From assembly GCA_040390025.1 (NCBI GenBank), contig JAZJZD010000020.1, positions 1 through 40,194 of the forward strand: a stretch of 40,194 nt of DNA. The letters are read 5' to 3'. Of this stretch, positions 18,478-26,527 are shown piece after piece; positions within the stretch are counted from its first letter, which is position 1, and each line of letters begins with the position of its first letter. This stretch comes from JAVHYG01 sp040390025. Lineage in GTDB: Bacteria; Pseudomonadota; Gammaproteobacteria; Diplorickettsiales; Diplorickettsiaceae. The notes beneath the pieces are model-generated. The model did not search any database, was not told the DNA's origin, and saw only the letters and a program-made list of their open reading frames with translations. The translations under genes were made by a program, and so were the position numbers.

Positions 18478-18546
18478 GCACTTGAGTCTCCGGCAAGTGC
18501 CGCGAAATTGTGAACTGAGCGGCAACACAGCCGAAAATTCAAGTGC
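18478..18546 (+). repeat. 69-bp palindromic element between ygfB and pepP
   Basis: The ends are perfect inverted repeats GCACTTGA (18478-18485) and TCAAGTGC (18539-18546). Inside is a GCCGC/GCGGC stem. The element is GC-richer than its surroundings. The hairpin structure and the intergenic position resemble a miniature inverted-repeat or REP-like element. It lies before the pepP start and could affect pepP expression. Confidence 0.5.
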
Positions 18547-18595
18547 GAAGAGTATATTCATTATTGGCGTAGACTACTTTTTTCAATACTTACGT

Positions 18596-19891
18596 ATGTT
18601 AAACATTGCTGAACTAAAACTTCGACGCCGCCAATTATTGGCAGCGGTGAAAAAAGATGCCGTTATTATGCTTATAGCCGCTCCAGAATGCTTGCGGAAT
18701 GGGGATGTCTATTATCCGTATCGTCAAAATAGCGATTTTTATTATTTAACGGCATTTCCTGAGTCTGATGCAATCGCCCTATTATTGCCTAATACTGACG
18801 AAGGTAAGCTTATTTTATTTAATCGTCCAGATGATCCTGAGGAAGCTATTTGGCACGGCCAGTCTATTGGGCAGGAAAGAGCTAGAAAAGACTATGGGGT
18901 GGATGAAGCTTATTCTATTGATCAACTTGAAGCAAAATTACCGGCCTATTTAGATAGTTGTCAAAGTTTTTACTGCCTCGGTAGCCAAGATTTGGGACTT
19001 ATAAAGCGAGTTGATAACATATTAGCAAAAATGAATAAGTCATCTACCCGGAAGGGTGGAACTGGCCTATCCCATACGCTGCATGAGATGCGACTTAAAA
19101 AAAGTCCTGCGGAAATAGATTGTTTACGAAAAGCGGCGACTATTTCTGCTAAAGCGCATAGGCGTGTGTTACAAGCTTGTCATCCCGGCGATTATGAATA
19201 TCAACTAGAAGCCAAATTGCTATATGAGTTTTATCAACAAGGATGCCGTGCGGTGGCTTACCCGAGTATTGTTGCCAGCGGTAGTAATGCTTGTATTTTA
19301 CATTACACAGACAATAGTGCCATTTTAAAATCTGGGGATTTAGTGCTAATCGATGCGGGTTGCGAGTATCTGTCGTATGCTTCTGACATTACGCGAACGT
19401 TTCCTGTTAATGGGCGATTTAGTCCCGAACAAAAAGCACTTTACGACATTGTTTTAAGGGCACAAAAAGCGGTCATTGCTTTAATAAAGCCAGGTGTAGT
19501 TTGGGATAGTTTACAAAATTGTTGTATCCAGGTAATCACGGAAGGATTATGTGGTTTAGGATTGTTAAAAGGCAATGTTTCTACACTGATTGAAGACAAA
19601 TCTTATAAGAAATTTTATATGCATGGCTGTAGCCATTGGTTGGGTTTAGATGTCCATGATGTGGGTAGTTATAAGCAAGGAGGGGAATGGCGTTCTTTGG
19701 AAGAAAATATGGTTTTTACCGTTGAACCAGGTATTTACGTTAGAAAATCATCCTGTGTGGATGAAAAATGGTGGGATATTGGCATAAGAATTGAAGATGA
19801 TGTGATAGTAACAAAGGATGGCGTTGAAGTTTTTTCGCAGGCTGTACCTAAGGAAATCAGTGAAATTGAATCCTTGATGTGCCGCTCATGA
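18596..19891 (+). CDS. pepP: Xaa-Pro aminopeptidase
   Basis: A 431-residue M24 metallopeptidase that removes N-terminal residues preceding proline. The N-terminal creatinase-like domain includes YPYRQNSDFYYLTAFPE. The catalytic pita-bread domain carries the five dimetal ligands: Asp253 (LIDAG), Asp264 (SDITRTF), His in HGCSHWLGLDVHD, Glu in VEPGIYV and Glu in RIEDDV. The frame opens 38 codons upstream, but that part covers the 69-bp palindromic element. The ATG at 18596 (MLNIAELKLRRRQLL) matches family starts (E. coli 441 residues). The stop overlaps the ubiH start as ATGA. Confidence 0.95.
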   Translation: MLNIAELKLRRRQLLAAVKKDAVIMLIAAPECLRNGDVYYPYRQNSDFYYLTAFPESDAIALLLPNTDEGKLILFNRPDDPEEAIWHGQSIGQERARKDYGVDEAYSIDQLEAKLPAYLDSCQSFYCLGSQDLGLIKRVDNILAKMNKSSTRKGGTGLSHTLHEMRLKKSPAEIDCLRKAATISAKAHRRVLQACHPGDYEYQLEAKLLYEFYQQGCRAVAYPSIVASGSNACILHYTDNSAILKSGDLVLIDAGCEYLSYASDITRTFPVNGRFSPEQKALYDIVLRAQKAVIALIKPGVVWDSLQNCCIQVITEGLCGLGLLKGNVSTLIEDKSYKKFYMHGCSHWLGLDVHDVGSYKQGGEWRSLEENMVFTVEPGIYVRKSSCVDEKWWDIGIRIEDDVIVTKDGVEVFSQAVPKEISEIESLMCRS

Positions 19892-21159
19892 AATACGATT
19901 ACGATATTCTCATTGTCGGTGCAGGAATAGTAGGTACAACGCTGGCTTTGGCTTTATCGCATTTACCTTTACGGGTCGCCTTGATAGAACAATCCCCTTT
20001 TAATACCGCAGATTCTATTTCGACTTCAGAAAGTAAACCGATTGCTTTGAATTATGCCAGCGTACGTATTCTCCAAGCCTTACTACCTGGGATAAATCTA
20101 TCTGTTTATGCAAACCCTATCGAGACCGTCCATATTTCGGAACAGGGTTGTTTTGCGGCAGCTAGAATTACCGCCAAAGCAATGGCTGTTTCCGCATTAG
20201 GTTATGTCATTCCAGCGGCTCAATTAGGCCAAATTCTGATAAATGCATTACTTCAGCTCGATAAAACAACAAAACAGTTGATCTTAGACATTTATAATCC
20301 TGCACAATGCCAGTCTTTGACGAAAAAAGAAAATACCTGGCAAGTACAGCTAACAACCAATAAAGGCGAAGCAAAAATGATTGGTGCCCGTTTAGTTATT
20401 GCAGCTGACGGTTCTAACTCAATTGTGCGCCAGTTATTAGGTATCGCCATAAAAAAACAAAATGAAGGACAAATGGCATTAGTAACAGCACTTAAATTAA
20501 CCCGCCATCATGGCCATACTGCCTATCAACGATTTACCAGGCAGGGGGTTATTGCTACTCTCCCTTTATTAGGAAATAAAGTGGGTTTTGTCTGGACTGC
20601 GCCGCAGCCGCTTATTGAGGAAGTACAATCATTAACAGAATCCGACTTTTTGACGCGTGTACAATCGCTTTTTTCTTATCGTTTGGGACGTTTTTTAGAA
20701 AGAGGGTCACTCGGTGTTTATCCAATAAAAAGCTTTATAGCTGAATCACAAGCCCAACCCGGTTTCATATTATTAGGTAATGCGGCGCATAGCTTATCGC
20801 CTATTGCTGCCCAAGGCCTTAATTTGGCCTTACAAGATATGGCAGAACTTGCTGATATTCTCACTAAAGCTTTTCATGCGAAAAAAGATTTTATGGATCC
20901 TAGTATTGCTCAGGATTATTTGGCAGCTCGTTTGCCGCTACAAAAGCAATTGATGGGATTCAGTGAAAACTTAGGAAGTGTATTTAAACAAAAGTTTTGG
21001 CCGTTGACTTTCATGCGTAATAGCGGTTTATTAGCATTTGATTTAGTTTCCCCTTTTAAAAAAAATGCATCGCGACGTCTCATGGGAATTCATGGTCGCC
21101 TTTCCCCGTTAGTTCGCGGTCTAGCCTATCCACAAGAAGAAAAATATGTCGAAATTTAA
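19888..21159 (+). CDS. ubiH: 2-octaprenyl-6-methoxyphenol hydroxylase UbiH
   Basis: A 423-residue FAD monooxygenase of the UbiH/COQ6 family, which hydroxylates the ubiquinone precursor ring. The Rossmann motif GAGIVG lies near the N-terminus, followed by the AADGSNSIVRQ motif. The second FAD motif reads LLGNAAHSLSPIAAQGLNLAL; GNAA rather than GDAA is characteristic of UbiH and separates it from the UbiI gene later in the window. The ATG at 19888 overlaps the pepP stop (ATGA), and a GTG at 19879 is less likely. It overlaps maeA by 14 bp, so pepP-ubiH-maeA is an operon. Confidence 0.92.
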   Translation: MKYDYDILIVGAGIVGTTLALALSHLPLRVALIEQSPFNTADSISTSESKPIALNYASVRILQALLPGINLSVYANPIETVHISEQGCFAAARITAKAMAVSALGYVIPAAQLGQILINALLQLDKTTKQLILDIYNPAQCQSLTKKENTWQVQLTTNKGEAKMIGARLVIAADGSNSIVRQLLGIAIKKQNEGQMALVTALKLTRHHGHTAYQRFTRQGVIATLPLLGNKVGFVWTAPQPLIEEVQSLTESDFLTRVQSLFSYRLGRFLERGSLGVYPIKSFIAESQAQPGFILLGNAAHSLSPIAAQGLNLALQDMAELADILTKAFHAKKDFMDPSIAQDYLAARLPLQKQLMGFSENLGSVFKQKFWPLTFMRNSGLLAFDLVSPFKKNASRRLMGIHGRLSPLVRGLAYPQEEKYVEI

Positions 21160-22840
21160 GCAGATTATTAATAAAGAAGGCAAAATCCTTAATATTGAAA
21201 CTAATGCCTTAGGACAAGGCTTATTGACTACCCCAAAGCTAAATAAGGGGAGTGCATTTAATCAAGAAGAGCGCCAAAAGTTTAGGCTGCGCGGTAAATT
21301 GCCCTACGGTATTGAAATCTTAGAGCAGCAAGTCGCGCGTATTTATCAGCAGTTTTTGAAAAAAGGCAATGATCTGCAGAAACATGTTTATTTACGTAGT
21401 CTGCATGATACTAATGAAACCTTATTTTATAAATTAGTCAGTCAGCATCTAACGGAAATGCTACCGATTATCTATACACCTACTATTGGTAAGGCAGTCG
21501 AACAATTTAGCCATGAGTTTCGGCGTCCACGTGGATTATATATTGCCTATCCTGATCGTGAATACATCGATGAGATTATTGAAAATCGTTTAAATCCAGA
21601 AGTGGACATCATTGTTATGACGGATGGAGAAGGGGTGTTAGGTATTGGCGATCAAGGTATTGGTGGTATGGATATCTGTATTGCAAAATTGATGGTGTAT
21701 GTGCTTTGTGGTGGTGCTAATCCTCATCGTTTATTACCTATCCAGATAGATGTGGGCACGAATAATGAAAAATTATTGAATGATCCCATGTATTTGGGAT
21801 GGCGCCATCCACGTTTAATCGGCGAAGAATATGACAATATGATCGAGCGTGTTGTTTCTGCTATTCAACGCAAACTACCACATGTCTATTTACATTGGGA
21901 AGACTTTGGCCGTGAAAATGCGCGACGTAATTTACAGCGTTACCATGATCAATTATGTACGTTTAATGATGATATGCAAGGAACAGGTGCAGTTACCTTA
22001 GCGGCATTGTTAACAGCAATTAAGCATACAAAGACACTGTTACCCGATCAACGTATTGTTATTTTTGGTGCAGGAACGGCTGGAACAGGTATTGCTGATC
22101 AACTTTGCGCGGGTATGATGCGTGAAGGTTTGTCAAAAGAAGAAGCATTGTCGCGTTTTTGGTTAGTAGATAAGCAAGGCCTACTGATTGAACAGATGTC
22201 TGATTTAACTGCCTTTCAAAGACCTTACGCGCGCCGCGATACGGTCCCTATGGATTTGGAAACTGTTGTGCGTGAAGTAAGACCAACGGTTTTAATTGGA
22301 TGTTCAAGTCAAGGCGGAGCATTTACTGAGTCAATTGTTAAGTCTATGTCTCAGTCTCAGTATGTTGAGCAACCCATTATTTTTCCTTTATCTAATCCAA
22401 CGGAAAAAGCAGAAGCAACCCCCTTGGATTTGCTTAAGTGGACAGAGGGAAAAGTATTAATGGCCACGGGTAGTCCTTTTGCTAGTGTTGAATTTCAAGG
22501 AAAAACCTATAGTGTTTCACAATGTAACAATGCTTTAATTTATCCAGGGATTGGTTTAGGCGTCGTTGTTGCAAAAGCTAAGCGTTTAAGTGATGCAATG
22601 CTTTGGGAGGCTTGTAAAGCCTTAAGCAGTTATTCATGTGACTTAGAAAGCGGTAATGCCAGGTTATTACCTACTTTTGAGAAGATACATCAAATTAGTA
22701 AAAGTATTGCCTTAGTGGTAGCAGAACAAGCACATCGCGAGGGCTTGTCACAGGTGAGTGCTGTCGATTTTTCCCACGCTATTGAGAACCAATTTTGGTT
22801 ACCTCAATATTATGAATACCATTATTCTCCATCTTTATGA
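21146..22840 (+). CDS. maeA: NAD-dependent malic enzyme
   Basis: A 564-residue large-type malic enzyme (oxidative decarboxylation of malate to pyruvate). Signatures: YTPTIGKAVEQFSHEFRRPRG (in part), the metal/substrate region GEGVLGIGDQG, FNDDMQGTGAVTLAALL, the dinucleotide fold IFGAGTAGTGIA, and LSNPTEKAEATP. Length matches E. coli MaeA (565) and not the longer PTA-fused MaeB type. It starts within ubiH. Its place between ubiH and ubiI is unusual compared with E. coli, where those genes adjoin. For an intracellular bacterium, malate use would fit a diet of host organic acids (inference). Confidence 0.95.
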   Translation: MSKFKQIINKEGKILNIETNALGQGLLTTPKLNKGSAFNQEERQKFRLRGKLPYGIEILEQQVARIYQQFLKKGNDLQKHVYLRSLHDTNETLFYKLVSQHLTEMLPIIYTPTIGKAVEQFSHEFRRPRGLYIAYPDREYIDEIIENRLNPEVDIIVMTDGEGVLGIGDQGIGGMDICIAKLMVYVLCGGANPHRLLPIQIDVGTNNEKLLNDPMYLGWRHPRLIGEEYDNMIERVVSAIQRKLPHVYLHWEDFGRENARRNLQRYHDQLCTFNDDMQGTGAVTLAALLTAIKHTKTLLPDQRIVIFGAGTAGTGIADQLCAGMMREGLSKEEALSRFWLVDKQGLLIEQMSDLTAFQRPYARRDTVPMDLETVVREVRPTVLIGCSSQGGAFTESIVKSMSQSQYVEQPIIFPLSNPTEKAEATPLDLLKWTEGKVLMATGSPFASVEFQGKTYSVSQCNNALIYPGIGLGVVVAKAKRLSDAMLWEACKALSSYSCDLESGNARLLPTFEKIHQISKSIALVVAEQAHREGLSQVSAVDFSHAIENQFWLPQYYEYHYSPSL

Positions 22841-22865
22841 CAAATAACCTGATTGGGGAAGATGA

Positions 22866-23861
22866 TTAAACTTCTTCTAGTTGGAGTAACTGCTGATCAG
22901 AAAGACCTGTCACTTCTTGAATAAAGTGAACATCTATACCTTTAGCTTGCATATTTTTGGCAATGGCTAAAGCTTTGCGCTGTTCACCTTTTTCTAGGCC
23001 TTGTTGCATTCCCTGCTGCATTCCTCGTTGCAATCCTTCTTGCATTCCTTGCTTCAACGCTTCTTCTTTGTAATATTCTTTTAAAAGTTCTCCGAAGGTC
23101 ATAATTGTCTTCCTCGCTTTTTTTTCTGGAAAAGCCACTATCAATTCTTGAATCAAATATTGTGCCGCTTGAAGGTCTTTCTCACATCGACCTGCATTTT
23201 CTATATATTTTAACATATCCGCTAAATAGGTAATATTTAACTTTCTGATTACTTTTTGAACTAACTTTATTTTCAATAACTGTCGCATTTTCGATAAAAA
23301 GTCTTTATCGTAATAGTGCTTAAACAGCATCTCCATCAGCGAAGTTAATCCATGTTGTGTAATCTCATCGTCTGATAAAACTGTCAGGTCTATCAATCTG
23401 AAAGGCTTAAAAGCAAGTTGTCTTGCTAACACGGGATCCTCAAAGCAATCGTACACATCGATGGGATGTGGATAAGGCGACTGTTTACCATGATAAAGAC
23501 AAATCGGTAATACAATGGGTAACTTCTTGTTTCCTTGTCGAACATGTTGCTCCATCGCTCCAATGGTATATTGCAATTTTCTAAAGGCCATGAGTTCATC
23601 TCGAGCCGTCGATTCATGCTCAATCAGAAAGAATACATAACCGGCGTTTTCATCAATCTGACAACGATAGATGATATCGGAATGAATCTCACGTAATTTA
23701 GGTAGAATAAAACTTTTATCGGTGAGTTCTAGTGTAGACAGATCAATACGCTTATAAATTTCAACGGGTAAATAGGTTTTAAGAAAATCAATCGCTATCT
23801 TTTTTTCAGTTAGGGAACATTTAAAAAACCGATCATGGGGTTGATGTATAATGCCTTCCAC
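22866..23861 (-). CDS. Rpn family recombination-promoting nuclease (YhgA-like)
   Basis: A 331-residue protein starting at GTG with AAGGG about 10 bases upstream; stops lie just before it in frame. The N-terminus HDRFFKCSL and the stretch EIHSDIIYRC...FFLIEHES give a PD-(D/E)XK nuclease core with Asp62 and Glu81; the third position is Glu83 where relatives usually have Gln. Family members are DNA endonucleases linked to RecA-independent recombination and, in recent work, phage defence. The C-terminal region has an alternating G-M-Q-Q-G repeat (GLQRGMQQGMQQGLEKGEQ) predicted as a coiled coil, then a small helical tail. Single gene on the opposite strand, inserted between maeA and ubiI, and convergent with maeA. 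Probably mobile or multicopy in the genome. Confidence 0.88.
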   Translation of the reverse strand: MEGIIHQPHDRFFKCSLTEKKIAIDFLKTYLPVEIYKRIDLSTLELTDKSFILPKLREIHSDIIYRCQIDENAGYVFFLIEHESTARDELMAFRKLQYTIGAMEQHVRQGNKKLPIVLPICLYHGKQSPYPHPIDVYDCFEDPVLARQLAFKPFRLIDLTVLSDDEITQHGLTSLMEMLFKHYYDKDFLSKMRQLLKIKLVQKVIRKLNITYLADMLKYIENAGRCEKDLQAAQYLIQELIVAFPEKKARKTIMTFGELLKEYYKEEALKQGMQEGLQRGMQQGMQQGLEKGEQRKALAIAKNMQAKGIDVHFIQEVTGLSDQQLLQLEEV

Positions 23862-24039
23862 TTCTTATTATCCCTTCTTCTAGGCTAACCAGGACCAAGT
23901 CTATCTAACTTATCTTAAAAAGATAAGGCTAAATTTATAATTTGAATAAAAAATTACTGCTTTATAGAATTTTTCATGTCTATCGATAGCTTAAAATAAC
24001 TAGCTGGATGGAGGTTAAACTGCTAGAATTCTGGCTCTT

Positions 24040-25257
24040 ATGAGCAATCAACCCGATTACGATATTGTTATTGTAGGCGCAGGCATTACAGGGCTTACCT
24101 TAGCATGTCACTTAATCGATAAGGGTTTGCGGATTGCTATTTTGGATAAGTCCAGTTCCACTAATTCCCCCGTTTTTGAACTGCTTGATCTTCGTGTTAG
24201 TGCGATTACAAAAGGGTCACAACAGATTTTTGAAAAGTGCCAAGTTTGGGACAAGCTTGCAAAAGCAAACCTTTCGCCTTTTGAACGTATGGAAGTGTGG
24301 GAACAAAAATCAGCATCGCGTCTCTTTTTTGATGCGGCTGAAACCAATCAAGCGTATTTAGGTACGATTGTAAAAAACTATGACTTACAAACAGCATTGG
24401 TTTCACAAGCTAAAACCGCAAAAGAATTAGATTGGTTTTGTCCTGAATCGTTAAAATCTATTCAGAATCATACTACCCATTGCTCATTAATATTTACATC
24501 TGGAGTATCTATTACAACAGGACTGCTGGTAGGGGCTGATGGTATACATTCTACTGTGCGGCAATTAGCAGAGATTCAGAACAAAGAATACGATTACCAG
24601 CAAGAGGCTATCATAGCCACAGTACATACTGAAAAAAAGCATGAGCAAACAGCCAGACAGATTTTTTTGCCAACAGGCCCTTTAGCTTTTTTACCTTTAG
24701 CTAATCCTCATCATTGTTCTATTGTTTGGTCAACAACGCCCGAAGCAGTAGAAAGGTTAAAAGCACTTTCTAATGAGCTCTTTTGTAGTGAGTTAGCCAA
24801 TGCTTTCGAACATCATTTGGGAAAGATTGAGTCGACCAGTATGCGTTTGAGCTTTCCTTTGAAAGCGCAACAATGTGAGCAATATGTAAAACCGGGTATT
24901 GTTTTAATCGGAGATGCCGCCCACTCTATCCACCCTTTAGCTGGACAAGGAGCTAATCTAGGAATTGCCGATGCGGTGTGTTTGGCAGCTGTCATTCTAG
25001 AAGCTAAACGAAAGCAGCGTACTATAGGCGCTTTACATACCTTACGTTACTATGAAAGAGAGCGTCGCTTTCACCATCGTTTGATGGGTGGCGGTATAGA
25101 CTTTATAAAACAAGTCTTTACGACCAAAAATCCTTTTTTCACTAATGCGCGCCATTTTGGTCTAGGTCTTATAGAAAAAGCACCCTGGTTAAAGCATTAT
25201 TTTATGCAATATGCGATGGGAAACCCGAGCGTGGATCCGTTAAAATCAACGTTTTAA
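24040..25257 (+). CDS. ubiI: Ubiquinone biosynthesis hydroxylase UbiI (or UbiF) type
   Basis: A 405-residue FAD monooxygenase paralogous to UbiH. It has the Rossmann motif GAGITG, the DG motif GADGIHSTVRQ and the second FAD motif LIGDAAHSIHPLAGQGANLG, with GDAAH as in UbiI/UbiF. The C-terminus with GLGLIEKAPWLKHYFMQYAMG is typical of UbiI/VisC. In E. coli ubiH-ubiI adjoin; here maeA and an Rpn gene lie between, which supports UbiI by residual synteny. Distinguishing UbiI (C5 hydroxylation) from UbiF needs phylogeny. The 3' end overlaps a small antisense gene by 12 bp. Confidence 0.87.
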   Translation: MSNQPDYDIVIVGAGITGLTLACHLIDKGLRIAILDKSSSTNSPVFELLDLRVSAITKGSQQIFEKCQVWDKLAKANLSPFERMEVWEQKSASRLFFDAAETNQAYLGTIVKNYDLQTALVSQAKTAKELDWFCPESLKSIQNHTTHCSLIFTSGVSITTGLLVGADGIHSTVRQLAEIQNKEYDYQQEAIIATVHTEKKHEQTARQIFLPTGPLAFLPLANPHHCSIVWSTTPEAVERLKALSNELFCSELANAFEHHLGKIESTSMRLSFPLKAQQCEQYVKPGIVLIGDAAHSIHPLAGQGANLGIADAVCLAAVILEAKRKQRTIGALHTLRYYERERRFHHRLMGGGIDFIKQVFTTKNPFFTNARHFGLGLIEKAPWLKHYFMQYAMGNPSVDPLKSTF

Positions 25258-25407
25258 TGAGGTATAACTTTCTATTGCGGAAGGAATAGTATTTTCAAGT
25301 TGATTTAAATTGGCAATGTAGTCATATAATAAAATTTTTAGCTTTTCACTTTCCACAGGGTGTCTAGTATTCTTAGGTTGAAAAAAATTGAATGAAGAAA
25401 TTAGCAT
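25246..25407 (-). CDS. Small hypothetical protein, 53 residues, second cistron of a PmrA-box operon
   Basis: An open frame of 53 residues starting MLISSFNFFQPKN and ending SYTSLKR. It begins two bases after the stop of the 86-residue gene (TAATTATG), so translation is probably coupled; there is no ribosome site of its own. Composition is ordinary for a soluble helical protein (KLKILLYDYIANLNQLE). It overlaps the last 12 bp of ubiI on the opposite strand. No family recognised. It could be a separate partner protein, or the detached C-terminal part of an older single gene. Confidence 0.5.
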   Translation of the reverse strand: MLISSFNFFQPKNTRHPVESEKLKILLYDYIANLNQLENTIPSAIESYTSLKR

Positions 25408-25409
25408 AA

Positions 25410-25670
25410 TTAATTAGATTTAATTGTAGTTTTAATATCATTAAGGTTCTTTACGATTCTCCCGAGATTTGTTATTAGTAATCCAAGCTCACTAGCTTCA
25501 GTGTAAGAAGGCTCTAACAGTTTCGGTTTAATGTCATTTATCAGCTTATCAATACGAGCTATTAAACGTCGGGAGGATAGGGTAGTAGGCGTCTTAATAA
25601 AATTACCTATTTCTGCTTGCAGTACTCTCCCTTCTCCTAATAGTGAGTTTAATTCTCTGGAATTTAACAT
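25410..25670 (-). CDS. Small hypothetical protein, 86 residues, behind a PmrA box
   Basis: An 86-residue soluble, probably all-helical protein rich in Leu, Ile and Lys (MLNSRELNSLLGEG...), with no signal peptide or membrane segment. A consensus PmrA box lies 53 bp before its ATG, the same distance as for the kinase-like gene at 29565-31019. In Legionella and Coxiella such boxes mark Dot/Icm components and effectors, so this may be a small effector or a regulator or chaperone of one (inference). No clear ribosome site is visible. The next cistron follows after two bases. Confidence 0.6.
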   Translation of the reverse strand: MLNSRELNSLLGEGRVLQAEIGNFIKTPTTLSSRRLIARIDKLINDIKPKLLEPSYTEASELGLLITNLGRIVKNLNDIKTTIKSN

Positions 25671-25722
25671 AATAGTCTGATTAATAATTTCTGTTAATAT
25701 CTATAAAGTATAATTATAAAAT

Positions 25723-25739
25723 ATTAAGAAAGCCTTAAG
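25723..25739 (-). promoter_or_regulatory. PmrA box upstream of the 86-residue gene
   Basis: On the minus strand this reads CTTAAG-GCTTT-CTTAAT, a perfect match to the PmrA direct repeat YTTAAK-N5-YTTAAK. It is followed by an A/T-rich stretch with TATAGA 17 bases downstream of the second half-site as a possible -10. It lies 53 bp from the start codon. The following 20 bases also resemble those after the second box at 31069-31085. Confidence 0.65.
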
Positions 25740-25770
25740 TGAATAGAATAGTTTTTTATAGGAATCTTAT

Positions 25771-26343
25771 ATGATAGCCCAAAATCTAGCTAAAAAACTG
25801 AAGCTTATTATACTGGATAGAGATGGGGTGATTAATGAGGAATCACCCGATTATATTAAATCAACGGACGAGTGGATACCTATTCCCGGTAGCTTAGAAG
25901 CCATTGCGTTATTGACTAAGGCAGGTTACACAATCGCAGTGGCGACAAATCAATCTGGCGTAGGTAGGGGCTATTATACGGAGGTTGGGCTAGCACGCAT
26001 ACATCAAAAAATGCTTGACTGTGTAAAAGCAGTCGGCGGTGCGATCGACAAAATTTTCTATTGTCCCCATCATCCGGATAAACATTGCGCGTGTCGTAAG
26101 CCTGCCATTGGCTTATTTAAACAGATCGCAACGACATATAGTATAAATTTAGTCGATGTAATATCAGTGGGTGATTCTTTACGTGATATTCAAGCGGCTG
26201 AAAGAGTAGGTTGTAAGCCAATGTTAGTCTTAACAGGAAATGGTAGTCAAACCCTTAAAGAAAATCCTGATTTAATTAATAAAATTCCTGCCTTCCAAGA
26301 CTTATTAATGACAGTAAAAAATTTATTAAAAAAAAATTATTAA
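25771..26343 (+). CDS. gmhB: D-glycero-D-manno-heptose 1,7-bisphosphate 7-phosphatase
   Basis: A 190-residue HAD-superfamily phosphatase in the pathway to ADP-heptose for the LPS inner core. The nucleophile motif is ILDRDGVIN with Asp16 and Asp18. ATNQSGVGRG is motif II, the zinc-binding loop reads CPHHPDKHCACRKP, and SVGDSLRDIQAA is the last motif. Start ATG follows AGGA at seven bases. The family also includes histidinol-phosphate phosphatase, but the zinc loop and the LPS context of this bacterial group favour GmhB. Confidence 0.92.
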   Translation: MIAQNLAKKLKLIILDRDGVINEESPDYIKSTDEWIPIPGSLEAIALLTKAGYTIAVATNQSGVGRGYYTEVGLARIHQKMLDCVKAVGGAIDKIFYCPHHPDKHCACRKPAIGLFKQIATTYSINLVDVISVGDSLRDIQAAERVGCKPMLVLTGNGSQTLKENPDLINKIPAFQDLLMTVKNLLKKNY

Positions 26344-26527
26344 CTTATGTATGTTTTTTCAATTTTTAAAAAAAATTAATAAAAAGTAATATAAATAGGT
26401 TATAAATACATTTAATTTTAGCGTTCGCTATTTATTTTAATAATAAAAACTAATTTGCTTGAAAAAAAAATATTTCTCTTTATTATTATATTCTACAGGT
26501 AAGTTTATTGTATATATGGAGAATGCT

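Noticed and set aside
18482..18595. Longer PepP start
   Set aside because: The extra 38 codons come from a palindromic element and have no family counterpart.
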